Source: Pseudomonadota bacterium (GTDB lineage: Bacteria > Pseudomonadota > Alphaproteobacteria > Sphingomonadales > Sphingomonadaceae). Taken from it: a stretch of DNA of 7,217 nt. The first letter of the stretch is position 1; every line of letters starts with the position of its first letter. Shown one piece after another: positions 1 to 5,737 of the stretch. Below the pieces are notes generated by a model, which had not been told where the DNA came from, ran no database searches, and was given only the letters and a program-made list of their open reading frames with translations. The DNA lies in assembly GCA_023386515.1 (NCBI GenBank), contig JAEWJQ010000200.1, forward strand, positions 1 to 7,217, read 5' to 3'. Made by a program: the position numbers and the translations under genes.

Positions 1-33
1 GCCTCGAAGATGGTGTCCACGGGATCAGTGACT

Positions 34-69
34 CGTTAGCTGAAAAGCTATTAAGCTGATCGGCTAACG
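34..69. repeat. Inverted repeat with alternative inner hairpin
   Basis: CGTTAGC at 34-40 pairs perfectly with GCTAACG at 63-69, enclosing 22 bases. Inside it, TAGCT (37-41) and AGCTA (46-50) form a competing 5-bp hairpin with a GAAA loop. The two folds share bases 37-40, so they exclude each other. No T-run follows, so it is not a standard terminator on either strand. Its function is unknown. Confidence 0.5.
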
Positions 70-182
70 ATGGCAAGGGAACGCTTGCCTGAGAACGGCG
101 CGAGCGTGCGCGCGCCGACGCGTCACCGGACACCAGCGCGCTTCCGCCCAGGCCGCGAGCAGATCGGGCGCCCACGCAGCGG

Positions 183-202
183 CCGCCTGATCGGCGGTTT
201 TC
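183..202 (+). terminator. Weak terminator-like hairpin, plus strand
   Basis: CCGCC (183-187) and GGCGG (193-197) form a 5-bp GC stem with a TGATC loop, followed by TTTTC at 198-202. It could end a rightward transcript entering from the left edge, back to back with the leftward terminator at 233-265. The stem is short and the T-run is only four bases, so this is tentative. Confidence 0.3.
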
Positions 203-232
203 ATTGGGGGCGGAACCCGAAGGAAAGCCGCC

Positions 233-265
233 AAAAAAACGACGCGGGAGTGAATCCCGCGTCGT
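233..265 (-). terminator. Rho-independent terminator of the etfBA operon
   Basis: Read on the minus strand, an 11-bp perfect stem (255-265 pairing with 239-249, core ACGACGCGGGA) encloses a 5-base loop. It is followed at once by seven T residues, the complement of the A-run at 233-239. This is a textbook intrinsic terminator. It lies about 83 bases downstream of the etfA stop codon and should end the leftward transcript. Confidence 0.93.
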
Positions 266-297
266 ATCACGTCACACCGCGCTGCCACGCCGCTGGC

Positions 298-340
298 TGC
301 GCCTCGCTGCGCTTGGCGCACCGGCGGGGCGTGCCCCGCC
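298..340. repeat. Two GC-rich hairpins just after etfA
   Basis: GGCGGGGC (323-330) and GCCCCGCC (333-340) make a perfect 8-bp inverted repeat starting 8 bases beyond the etfA stop codon. TGCGCC (298-303) and GGCGCA (315-320) form a second, 6-bp stem. Neither is followed by a T-run. They may stabilise the 3' end of the etfBA message ahead of the true terminator; that role is inferred. Confidence 0.5.
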
Positions 341-348
341 TGCCGCCG

Positions 349-1278
349 TCAGAGCTTCTCGGTCAGCTCCGGCACGACCTTGAACAGATCGCCGACCAGG
401 CCGATGTCCGCGACCTGGAAGATCGGCGCGTCCTCGTCCTTGTTGATCGCGATGATCGTCTTCGAATCCTTCATACCGGCCAGGTGCTGGATCGCACCCG
501 AGATGCCGACCGCGATATAGACTTCCGGCGCGACGATCTTGCCGGTCTGGCCGACCTGATAGTCGTTGGGCACGAAGCCGGCATCGACCGCCGCACGGCT
601 GGCGCCGACGCCGGCGCCCAGCTTGTCGGCGAGCGGCTCGATCAGCGTGTGGAAGTTCTCGCCATTCTGCAGCGCGCGGCCGCCGGAGACGATGATCTTG
701 GCGCTGGTCAACTCGGGCCGCGCGTTCTGCGCGATCTCGGCATTGACGAAGCGCGACACGCCCGTGTCGCCGGTCGCCGCGATCGGCTCGATCGCCGCCG
801 CACCGCCTTCGGCCGCGGCCTTCTCGAAGGCCGTGCCGCGCACGGTGATCACCTTCTTGGCGTCCGACGTCTGCACCGTCGCGATCGCATTGCCGGCGTA
901 GATCGGGCGGGTGAAAGTGTCCTCGCTCTCGACCGACAGGATGTCGCTGATCTGCATGACGTCGAGCAACGCGGCGACGCGTGGCGCGACATTCTTGCCG
1001 GTGGTGGTGGACGGTGCGACGAAGGCATCGTGGTCGCCCATCAACTGGACCACCAGCGGCGCGACATTCTCGGCGAGCGCATGCGCATAAGCGGCATCGT
1101 CGGCAACGTGAACCTTGCCGACGCCGGCGATCTTCGCCGCCGCCTGCGCGACGCCGTCGACACCCTGGCCGGCGACGAGCAGATGCACCTCACCCAGTTT
1201 CGAAGCGGCGGTGACCGCGGCGAGCGTGGCGTCCTTGACGGCCGTGCCGTCGTGTTCGACCCAGACGAGCGTCTTCAC
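349..1278 (-). CDS. etfA: Electron transfer flavoprotein subunit alpha (FixB family)
   Basis: A soluble flavoprotein subunit that, with EtfB, takes electrons from acyl-CoA and other flavin dehydrogenases and passes them to ETF:ubiquinone oxidoreductase at the membrane. At 309 residues it is the usual length. The N-terminal ETF domain starts [11 protein letters not shown]. The C-terminal FAD domain carries VSGGR (197-201), [11 protein letters not shown] (225-235), QVGQTGK (241-247), the ETF-alpha signature around [16 protein letters not shown] (254-269), and [16 protein letters not shown] (278-293). The start codon is GTG (1276-1278), not ATG. It overlaps the etfB stop by four bases (GTGA), so translation is probably coupled. 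The product is intact and the call is secure. The partner oxidoreductase gene is not in the window. Confidence 0.97.
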   Translation of the reverse strand: MKTLVWVEHDGTAVKDATLAAVTAASKLGEVHLLVAGQGVDGVAQAAAKIAGVGKVHVADDAAYAHALAENVAPLVVQLMGDHDAFVAPSTTTGKNVAPRVAALLDVMQISDILSVESEDTFTRPIYAGNAIATVQTSDAKKVITVRGTAFEKAAAEGGAAAIEPIAATGDTGVSRFVNAEIAQNARPELTSAKIIVSGGRALQNGENFHTLIEPLADKLGAGVGASRAAVDAGFVPNDYQVGQTGKIVAPEVYIAVGISGAIQHLAGMKDSKTIIAINKDEDAPIFQVADIGLVGDLFKVVPELTEKL

Positions 1279-2021
1279 TTGGCAATCCCCATCGCGTGCA
1301 GCTTCATGACCAGTTCGTCGACGTCGGCGACCTTGATGCCGGCGCTGCGCTTGGCCGGCTCGACCACCTTGAGAGTCTTGATGCGCGGGGTGACGTCGAC
1401 GCCGTAATCGGCCGCCGTCTTCTGCGCGAGCGGCTTCGATTTCGCCTTCATAATGTTGGGCAGCGAGGCGTAGCGCGGCTCGTTGAGGCGCAGGTCGGTG
1501 GTGACGATCGCGGGCAGCGTGAACGTGTCCGTCTCGAGACCGCCGTCGACCTCGCGCGTCACCGTGACGCTGTCGGCGGCCAGCTCGACCTTCGAGGCGA
1601 AGGTGCCCTGGCCCCAGCCGAGCAGACCGGCAAGCATCTGCCCGGTCTGGTTGTTGTCGTCGTCGATCGCCTGCTTGCCGAGGATGACGAGCTGCGGCTG
1701 CTCCTCCTCGACGATCTTGGCGAGGATCTTGGCGACGCCGAGCGGCTCGACCTTCTCTTCCGACGTGACCAGGATGCCGCGGTCGGCGCCCATTGCCAGC
1801 GCGGTGCGGATCGTCTCCTGCGCCTTGGGCTCGCCGATCGACACGACGACGATCTCGGTCACGCCCTTGTCCTTCAGGCGGATCGCCTCCTCGACGGCGA
1901 TCTCGTCGAACGGGTTCATGCTCATCTTGACGTTGGCGAGGTCGACCCCCGTCCCGTCCGCCTTCACCCGGGGCTTCACGTTATAGTCAAGCACGCGCTT
2001 GACCGGCACCAGCACCTTCAT
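1275..2021 (-). CDS. etfB: Electron transfer flavoprotein subunit beta (FixA family)
   Basis: The AMP-binding partner of EtfA; the heterodimer carries FAD and shuttles electrons from beta-oxidation and amino-acid dehydrogenases to the quinone pool. The protein is 248 residues, the normal length. It starts [20 protein letters not shown], typical of bacterial EtfB. Nucleotide-binding residues lie around [15 protein letters not shown] (118-132). The ETF-beta signature spans 154-175 (VTREVDGG then LPAIVTT). The dehydrogenase recognition loop follows at 180-197 ([18 protein letters not shown]). The ATG at 2019-2021 has a strong ribosome binding site, GGAAGGA, five bases upstream on the minus strand. 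It is the first gene of etfBA. A 198-bp gap with hairpins separates it from sucC upstream, so it may have its own promoter or be read through from sucC. Confidence 0.97.
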   Translation of the reverse strand: MKVLVPVKRVLDYNVKPRVKADGTGVDLANVKMSMNPFDEIAVEEAIRLKDKGVTEIVVVSIGEPKAQETIRTALAMGADRGILVTSEEKVEPLGVAKILAKIVEEEQPQLVILGKQAIDDDNNQTGQMLAGLLGWGQGTFASKVELAADSVTVTREVDGGLETDTFTLPAIVTTDLRLNEPRYASLPNIMKAKSKPLAQKTAADYGVDVTPRIKTLKVVEPAKRSAGIKVADVDELVMKLHAMGIAK

Positions 2022-2045
2022 CAGCGTCCTTCCAGTCTTGGCCGC

Positions 2046-2066
2046 CGGAGCCGTTCGAAGGCTCCG
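2046..2066 (-). repeat. Hairpin in the etfB leader
   Basis: CGGAGCC (2046-2052) and GGCTCCG (2060-2066) form a perfect 7-bp stem with a 7-base loop, ending 12 bases before the etfB ribosome binding site in the direction of transcription. It could affect mRNA stability or be a chance GC-rich palindrome. Confidence 0.45.
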
Positions 2067-2077
2067 TATCGGCGGCG

Positions 2078-2106
2078 GATATGGCGGTTTTCCGCCGTTT
2101 TCGCAA
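2078..2106 (-). promoter_or_regulatory. Candidate etfB promoter
   Basis: On the minus strand TTGCGA (2101-2106) and CATATC (2078-2083) are separated by 17 bases, a plausible -35/-10 pair about 57 bases before the etfB start. The spacer contains the small inverted repeat GGCGG-TTTT-CCGCC (2083-2096). The -10 match is only moderate, so this is a weak call. The alternative is that etfBA is read through from sucC. Confidence 0.28.
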
Positions 2107-2154
2107 GTTCAGTACGGAAAAGCCCGCCTGACGTTACGGCATCCTTGCGCCCCA

Positions 2155-2214
2155 AACGCATCGGGCCCGGACATGGTGTCCGAGCCCGTGCAATTTGGTC
2201 GATCAGGATGCGTT
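2155..2214 (-). terminator. Nested stem-loop after sucC
   Basis: The core is an 11-bp stem (2163-2173 with 2177-2187), perfect except for one G-U pair in the minus-strand RNA, with a 3-base loop. It is enclosed by an outer perfect 8-bp pair, AACGCATC (2155-2162) and GATGCGTT (2207-2214). On the minus strand the structure begins six bases after the sucC stop codon and ends in TTTGG, a poor T-run. It is a likely 3' end or partial terminator for sucC; some read-through into etfBA is possible. Confidence 0.6.
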
Positions 2215-2219
2215 GAGCA

Positions 2220-3419
2220 TCACGCGGCCTTCTGGACCTCCGCGACGATCTTCTTCGCCGCATCGCCCAGATCGTTGGCGGGGACGATCGCCAGGCCGGA
2301 ATTGGCCAGGATTTCCTTGCCCTTCTCGACGTTGGTGCCCTCCAGCCGGACGACCAGCGGCACCTGCAGGTTCACTTCCTTCGCCGCCGCGACGATGCCG
2401 TCGGCGATGATGTCGCAGCGCATGATGCCGCCGAAGATGTTGACCAGGATGCCCTTCACATTGGGATCCTTGAGGATGATCTTGAACGCCGCGGTCACCT
2501 TCTCCTTGTTGGCGCCGCCGCCGACGTCGAGGAAGTTGGCCGGGAACATGCCGTTCCACTTGATGATGTCCATCGTCGCCATGGCAAGGCCCGCGCCGTT
2601 GACCATGCAGCCGATGTCGCCGTCGAGCTTGATATAGGCAAGGTCGTACTTCGACGCTTCGATCTCGGCCGGGTCTTCCTCGGTCTCGTCGCGCAGCTCG
2701 GCGAGATCCTTGTGTCGGAACATGGCGTTCGAGTCGAAACCGACCTTGGCATCGAGCACCATCAGCTTGTTGTCGTCGGTGACGGCGAGCGGATTGATCT
2801 CGATCTGCGCGGCGTCGGTGCCGAGGAAGGCAGCATAGACCTTCGACGCCAGGCTCTGCGCCTGCTTGGCGAGATCGCCCGTCAGGCCGAGCGCCTTGGC
2901 AACGGCGCGGCCGTGGTGCGGCTGGAAACCGGTCGCGGGATCGACGGCGAAGGTGTGGATCTTCTCCGGCGTCGAATGCGCGACCTCCTCGATGTCCATG
3001 CCGCCTTCGGTCGAGACGACGAAGGCGACGCGACCGGTGGCGCGGTCGACCAGCAACGCGAGGTAGAATTCCTTGGCGATGTCGACGCCGTCGGTCACGT
3101 ACAGGCGGTTGACCTGCTTGCCGGCCTCACCCGTCTGGATGGTGACGAGCGTGTTGCCGAGCATTTCGGTCGCGGCGTGGCGGACCTCGTCCTCAGTCTT
3201 GGCGAGGCGGACGCCGCCCTTGGCTTCGGCGGGCAGTTCCTTGAACTTGCCCTTGCCGCGGCCACCGGCATGGATCTGCGCCTTGACGACATAGAGCGGC
3301 CCGGGCAGCTTCTTCGAGGCTTCCACCGCTTCCTCGACGCTCATCGCGGCAAAGCCGGCCGGAACGGGCACGCCGAACTTCGCCAGCAGTTCCTTGGCTT
3401 GATATTCGTGAATGTTCAT
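2220..3419 (-). CDS. sucC: Succinyl-CoA synthetase (ADP-forming) subunit beta
   Basis: Beta subunit of the TCA-cycle enzyme that converts succinyl-CoA, ADP and phosphate to succinate, CoA and ATP. The 399-residue protein, starting [20 protein letters not shown], matches the family length. An ATP-grasp domain carries K46 and the glycine loop GGRGKGK (52-58). Metal-binding residues sit in EINPLAV (207-213) and LDAK (222-225). The C-terminal CoA-ligase domain holds [14 protein letters not shown] (271-284), GGGANKEKV (300-308) and [10 protein letters not shown] (327-336), the subunit-interface and nucleotide region. The start at 3417-3419 has AAGGCGAGG six bases upstream on the minus strand. The catalytic-histidine alpha subunit, sucD, is not next to it; etfBA lies downstream instead. 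crtZ diverges upstream. Confidence 0.97.
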   Translation of the reverse strand: MNIHEYQAKELLAKFGVPVPAGFAAMSVEEAVEASKKLPGPLYVVKAQIHAGGRGKGKFKELPAEAKGGVRLAKTEDEVRHAATEMLGNTLVTIQTGEAGKQVNRLYVTDGVDIAKEFYLALLVDRATGRVAFVVSTEGGMDIEEVAHSTPEKIHTFAVDPATGFQPHHGRAVAKALGLTGDLAKQAQSLASKVYAAFLGTDAAQIEINPLAVTDDNKLMVLDAKVGFDSNAMFRHKDLAELRDETEEDPAEIEASKYDLAYIKLDGDIGCMVNGAGLAMATMDIIKWNGMFPANFLDVGGGANKEKVTAAFKIILKDPNVKGILVNIFGGIMRCDIIADGIVAAAKEVNLQVPLVVRLEGTNVEKGKEILANSGLAIVPANDLGDAAKKIVAEVQKAA

Positions 3420-3492
3420 GGCCTGCCTCGCCTTGCATGACTATATGGAGAGTTGCGGCAAGCCCTTCGCACAGGCACGCTCGCGAATCCAC

Positions 3493-3532
3493 CCCGGATT
3501 TACCGGGCATATCGCGCTTAATGCAAGTGCAT
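3493..3532. promoter_or_regulatory. Divergent sucC-crtZ control region with two small palindromes
   Basis: The 132-bp gap between the sucC and crtZ starts contains CCCGG-ATTTA-CCGGG (3493-3507) and ATGCA-AG-TGCAT (3521-3532). On the minus strand TTGCAT (3521-3526) and TAAATC (3497-3502), 18 bases apart, are a candidate -35/-10 pair for sucC, and each element falls within one of the palindromes. No clear crtZ promoter could be picked out. The assignment is tentative. Confidence 0.3.
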
Positions 3533-3551
3533 CGCAGTAGACGGAATTGCA

Positions 3552-4094
3552 ATGTCCTGGCCGATCGGCATCCTTCTCTTCGTGGCAACGGTGATTGGCA
3601 TGGAAGGCTTCGCCTATGCCGCGCACCGCTGGATCATGCATGGGCCGGGCTGGTTCCTGCATGAAAGCCATCATCGCGCCCGCACCGGCAATTGGGAGCT
3701 GAACGACCTCTATGCCGCGATCTTCGCGGTGCCGTCCTTCATCCTGCTGCTCGGCGGCGTGCAGCTCGGCTGGTGGCCGGGCTTCGCTTGGATCGGCGCG
3801 GGCATCGCCGCCTATGGCGCGATCTATTTCGGCTTCCACGACATCATCGTGCACAAGCGGCTGCCGACGCGCTATCTGCCCAAGTCGAGCTACATGAAGC
3901 GGATCATCCAGGCGCATCGGCTGCACCATGTCGTGGAAACGAAGCAGGGCACCGTGAGCTTCGGCTTCCTGATCGCGCCGCGGCCGGAAGACCTGAAGGC
4001 GGAACTCAAGCGCCGGTCGCGCCGTGGCGTCCGTGCACCGCTCCGGTCCCCCGCGGCCGAGGCGCCGCTGGCCGACACATTGGCAGAAAAGTAA
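3552..4094 (+). CDS. crtZ: Beta-carotene hydroxylase, CrtZ family
   Basis: A membrane di-iron oxygenase of the fatty-acid hydroxylase superfamily that adds 3-hydroxyl groups to beta-ionone rings, turning beta-carotene into zeaxanthin. At 180 residues it has the usual CrtZ size. All histidine boxes are present: H25-x4-H30, HESHH (37-41), H96-x4-H101 and HRLHH (122-126). Hydrophobic segments lie at about 4-20, 56-73 and 79-95. The C-terminal tail after about 150 is basic, then Ala/Pro-rich and variable. The ATG at 3552 follows a weak CGGA ribosome binding site. No other carotenoid gene is in the window, so it stands apart from any crt cluster. In sphingomonads this step leads towards zeaxanthin and nostoxanthin, the yellow pigments; that pathway link is inferred. 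A PilZ gene follows. Confidence 0.93.
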   Translation: MSWPIGILLFVATVIGMEGFAYAAHRWIMHGPGWFLHESHHRARTGNWELNDLYAAIFAVPSFILLLGGVQLGWWPGFAWIGAGIAAYGAIYFGFHDIIVHKRLPTRYLPKSSYMKRIIQAHRLHHVVETKQGTVSFGFLIAPRPEDLKAELKRRSRRGVRAPLRSPAAEAPLADTLAEK

Positions 4095-4099
4095 CCATT

Positions 4100-4118
4100 G
4101 CGTGGCACCACGCGTGCC
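4100..4118 (+). promoter_or_regulatory. Overlapping hairpins covering the pilZ translation start
   Basis: The 24-base spacer between crtZ and the PilZ gene contains two mutually exclusive inverted repeats. One is GCGTGG-CA-CCACGC (4100-4113). The other is GGCAC-CACGC-GTGCC (4104-4118), which ends on the base before the ATG. No Shine-Dalgarno sequence is visible. Translation of the PilZ gene may depend on ribosomes finishing crtZ; that is inference. Confidence 0.4.
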
Positions 4119-4451
4119 ATGGAACAGCCGATCTTCAACGAACCGATCGAATCGCTGGATGGCGGCGATCACCGTCGCGCCTTGCGCAAGGCGGTGCGGA
4201 TGCGCGCCCATCTGCGCGATCGCGGCCAGACGCGGTTCGAGATCGATGTCACCGACCTGTCCGAATCGGGGTTCCGCGCCGAGACGAGCTTCACCCTATG
4301 GCCTGGAACGGTCGTATGGCTGACGCTGCCGGGCCTCGCCGGGCTCGAGGCGGTGGTCGCGTGGCGCGACAAGTTCCATTATGGCTGCGCCTTCGCCAAG
4401 CCGCTTCACCCCGCGGTGTTCGAGCATATCATCGCGCTGTCGCAGCGCTAA
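4119..4451 (+). CDS. Single-domain PilZ protein (probable c-di-GMP receptor)
   Basis: A 110-residue cytoplasmic protein consisting almost entirely of one PilZ domain. The two cyclic-di-GMP contact motifs are intact: RxxxR as R19-ALR-R23 in the stretch HRRALRKAV, and DLSESG (46-51) as the D/NxSxxG motif. The rest has the alternating hydrophobic pattern of a beta-barrel (TVVWLTLPGL, AVVAWRDKFHYGCAF) and a short C-terminal helix. The ATG at 4119 was chosen because it begins the conserved-looking part; a TTG at 4098 would add seven residues. It lies 24 bases after crtZ and is probably cotranscribed. Such proteins usually relay c-di-GMP to motility, exopolysaccharide or other targets, but its partner cannot be deduced here. 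A link to pigment is not shown. Confidence 0.88.
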   Translation: MEQPIFNEPIESLDGGDHRRALRKAVRMRAHLRDRGQTRFEIDVTDLSESGFRAETSFTLWPGTVVWLTLPGLAGLEAVVAWRDKFHYGCAFAKPLHPAVFEHIIALSQR

Positions 4452-4472
4452 GCGCGGCCACGCCGGCGCTGG

Positions 4473-4531
4473 TGCGGCCTTGCCGCAAACCTGCGACCGG
4501 ACGGCGGGTCGGCAATGCCGAACCCGTCCGG
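4473..4531 (+). terminator. Hairpins after pilZ, possible transcript end
   Basis: TGCGGC (4473-4478) and GCCGCA (4482-4487) form a tight 6-bp stem. Further on, CCGGAC (4497-4502), GGGT (4506-4509) and CGGCA (4510-4514) pair with TGCCG (4516-4520), ACCC (4522-4525) and GTCCGG (4526-4531), with small bulges. No T-run follows, so these are not standard intrinsic terminators. Their place between convergent genes makes a 3'-end role plausible. Confidence 0.4.
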
Positions 4532-4638
4532 CATCACGACGGGGGCGTTGCCGTCGTCGCTATTCCAGCGATCATCGCCGCATCAGGATACCGGCAAGGC
4601 TGTCGTCCGTCGGGTCGCGCCTTCCGCGCCCACTGGCC

Positions 4639-4698
4639 ATGCCGGGTGCTGCGCGTGACGCGCATCGGCACGGACGTGGCCGCGCCTGCACCCGGCAT
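4639..4698 (-). terminator. Long inverted repeat at the 3' end of prs
   Basis: ATGCCGGGTGC (4639-4649) and GCACCCGGCAT (4688-4698) are perfect 11-bp complements; the right arm reaches the last base of the prs stop codon. The 38-base interior holds a second hairpin, TGCGCG-TGA-CGCGCA (4650-4664). No T-run follows on the minus strand. It probably marks or protects the 3' end of the prs message. Confidence 0.5.
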
Positions 4699-5633
4699 CA
4701 GTCGAAGAGGCTACTGACACTGGTCTCGTCGGCGATCCGCTTGATCGCCTCGCCAAGCAGCGGTGCGATCGCGAGGTGGCGGATCTTGCCGGCTTTGCCG
4801 ATCGATTCGTGATTGCCGATCGAGTCGGTGATGACCAGCTCGCGCAGCGCCGATCCCTCGACCCGCGCCACCGCGCCGCCGGACAGCACGCCGTGCGTGA
4901 CATAGGCGACGACATCCTCCGCCCCCGCCTCGCGCAGCGCCGCCGCCGCGTTGCACAGCGTGCCCGCCGAATCGACGATGTCGTCGATCAGGATGCAGAA
5001 GCGGCCCTCGACATCGCCGATGATGTTCATCACCTCCGACTCGCCAGCGCGCTCGCGACGCTTGTCGACGATCGCCAGCGGCGCATTGTCAAGTCGCTTG
5101 GCGAGCTGGCGCGCGCGCACCACGCCGCCGACGTCGGGCGAGACGACCATCAGGTTCTTGCCCTTGAAGCGCGCATGGATGTCCGCGCTCATCACCGGCG
5201 CGGCGTAGAGATTGTCGGTCGGGATGTCGAAGAAGCCCTGGATCTGCCCGGCGTGCAGGTCGACCGACAGCACCCGGTCGGCGCCCGCGACGGTGATCAG
5301 ATTGGCGACCAGCTTGGCCGAGATCGGCGTGCGCGGGCCTGGCTTCCGGTCCTGGCGGGCATAGCCCATGTAGGGGATCACCGCGGTGATCCGTTTCGCC
5401 GACGCGCGCTTCAGCGCATCGATGATGATCAGCAATTCCATCAGATTGTCATTGGCGGGAAAGCCGGTCGACTGGATCACGAACACGTCCTCGCCGCGGA
5501 CGTTCTCCTGGATCTCGACGAAGATCTCCTCGTCGGCGAAGCGCCGCACCAGTGCCTCGGTCAGCGGCAGTTCGAGATAGCCCGCGATCGCCTGCGCCAG
5601 CGGAAGGTTCGAATTGCCGGTCATCAGTTTCAT
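4698..5633 (-). CDS. prs: Ribose-phosphate pyrophosphokinase (PRPP synthetase)
   Basis: Transfers pyrophosphate from ATP to ribose 5-phosphate to give PRPP, the precursor for purines, pyrimidines, histidine, tryptophan and NAD. The 311-residue protein starting [20 protein letters not shown] is typical of class I bacterial enzymes. Visible motifs are FADEE (32-36), the ATP-site loop [19 protein letters not shown] (87-105), [11 protein letters not shown] (125-135) with the metal-binding H127, the catalytic flexible-loop lysine in DKRRERAGE (190-198), and the PRPP-binding loop DDIVDSAGT (217-225). The chosen ATG (5631-5633) begins the conserved N-terminus and has GGTGGAG upstream. An in-frame start ten codons earlier is possible but adds non-conserved residues. 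It diverges from gltX, and its 3' end faces the PilZ gene. The gene is intact. Confidence 0.97.
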   Translation of the reverse strand: MKLMTGNSNLPLAQAIAGYLELPLTEALVRRFADEEIFVEIQENVRGEDVFVIQSTGFPANDNLMELLIIIDALKRASAKRITAVIPYMGYARQDRKPGPRTPISAKLVANLITVAGADRVLSVDLHAGQIQGFFDIPTDNLYAAPVMSADIHARFKGKNLMVVSPDVGGVVRARQLAKRLDNAPLAIVDKRRERAGESEVMNIIGDVEGRFCILIDDIVDSAGTLCNAAAALREAGAEDVVAYVTHGVLSGGAVARVEGSALRELVITDSIGNHESIGKAGKIRHLAIAPLLGEAIKRIADETSVSSLFD

Positions 5634-5682
5634 GCGCACGTGCTCCACCCCGTCGGATGGCACGGTCCCTTAGGGCGGTCTT

Positions 5683-5695
5683 TTCCGAATCGGAA
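5683..5695. promoter_or_regulatory. Perfect 13-bp palindrome between prs and gltX
   Basis: TTCCGA-A-TCGGAA is a 6-1-6 palindrome in the middle of the 104-bp divergent gap between the prs and gltX starts. Its form is that of a dimeric repressor or activator site and it could serve both genes. I do not recognise the motif. No clear -35/-10 pair for either gene could be assigned around it. Confidence 0.4.
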
Positions 5696-5737
5696 GCGCG
5701 CTTGTTCATGCCGCCCCGGCTGGCTACCGCCGCGCAC

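Larger units (their letters stand above)
1..232. other. Left-edge region with no confident gene
   Basis: Together with 233-348 this makes 348 bases before the first gene. In frame 3 the plus strand reads LEDGVHGISDSLAEKLLS and stops at 57-59, which could be the last codons of a gene entering from the left. On the minus strand a GTG at 18-20 could instead begin a gene leaving to the left. Neither has enough sequence to judge. The stretch 70-232 is GC-rich without a convincing reading frame: a 46-codon minus-strand frame starting near 202 has no ribosome binding site and sits directly behind a terminator. What can be seen is inverted repeats: 34-40 with 63-69, and 183-187 with 193-197 followed by TTTT. 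Confidence 0.5.

Noticed and set aside
64..202. 46-codon minus-strand small ORF starting MKTADQAAAAWAPDLL
   Set aside because: It looks slightly protein-like, but has no ribosome binding site, no promoter and sits directly behind the etfBA terminator. Conservation in relatives would be needed to revive it.
70..1407. Long plus-strand open frame opposite etfA
   Set aside because: It is antisense to a clear etfA, has an Arg/Asp-rich composition typical of the reverse of GC-rich codons, and shows no recognisable domain.
2083..2101. GGCGG-TTTT-CCGCC-GTTTT as a plus-strand terminator
   Set aside because: No rightward gene precedes it, so there is no transcript for it to end; kept only as part of the structured spacer.
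1296..2216. Long plus-strand open frame opposite etfB
   Set aside because: Antisense shadow of etfB; low-complexity Leu/Arg/Asp/Val composition and no motifs.
3441..4211. 256-codon minus-strand frame opposite crtZ
   Set aside because: crtZ on the other strand has all its histidine boxes; this frame shows no family features.
5708..5737. Earlier ATG start for gltX
   Set aside because: It would add MPPRLATAAH, which does not resemble the family N-terminus, and has no ribosome binding site. It cannot be fully excluded.
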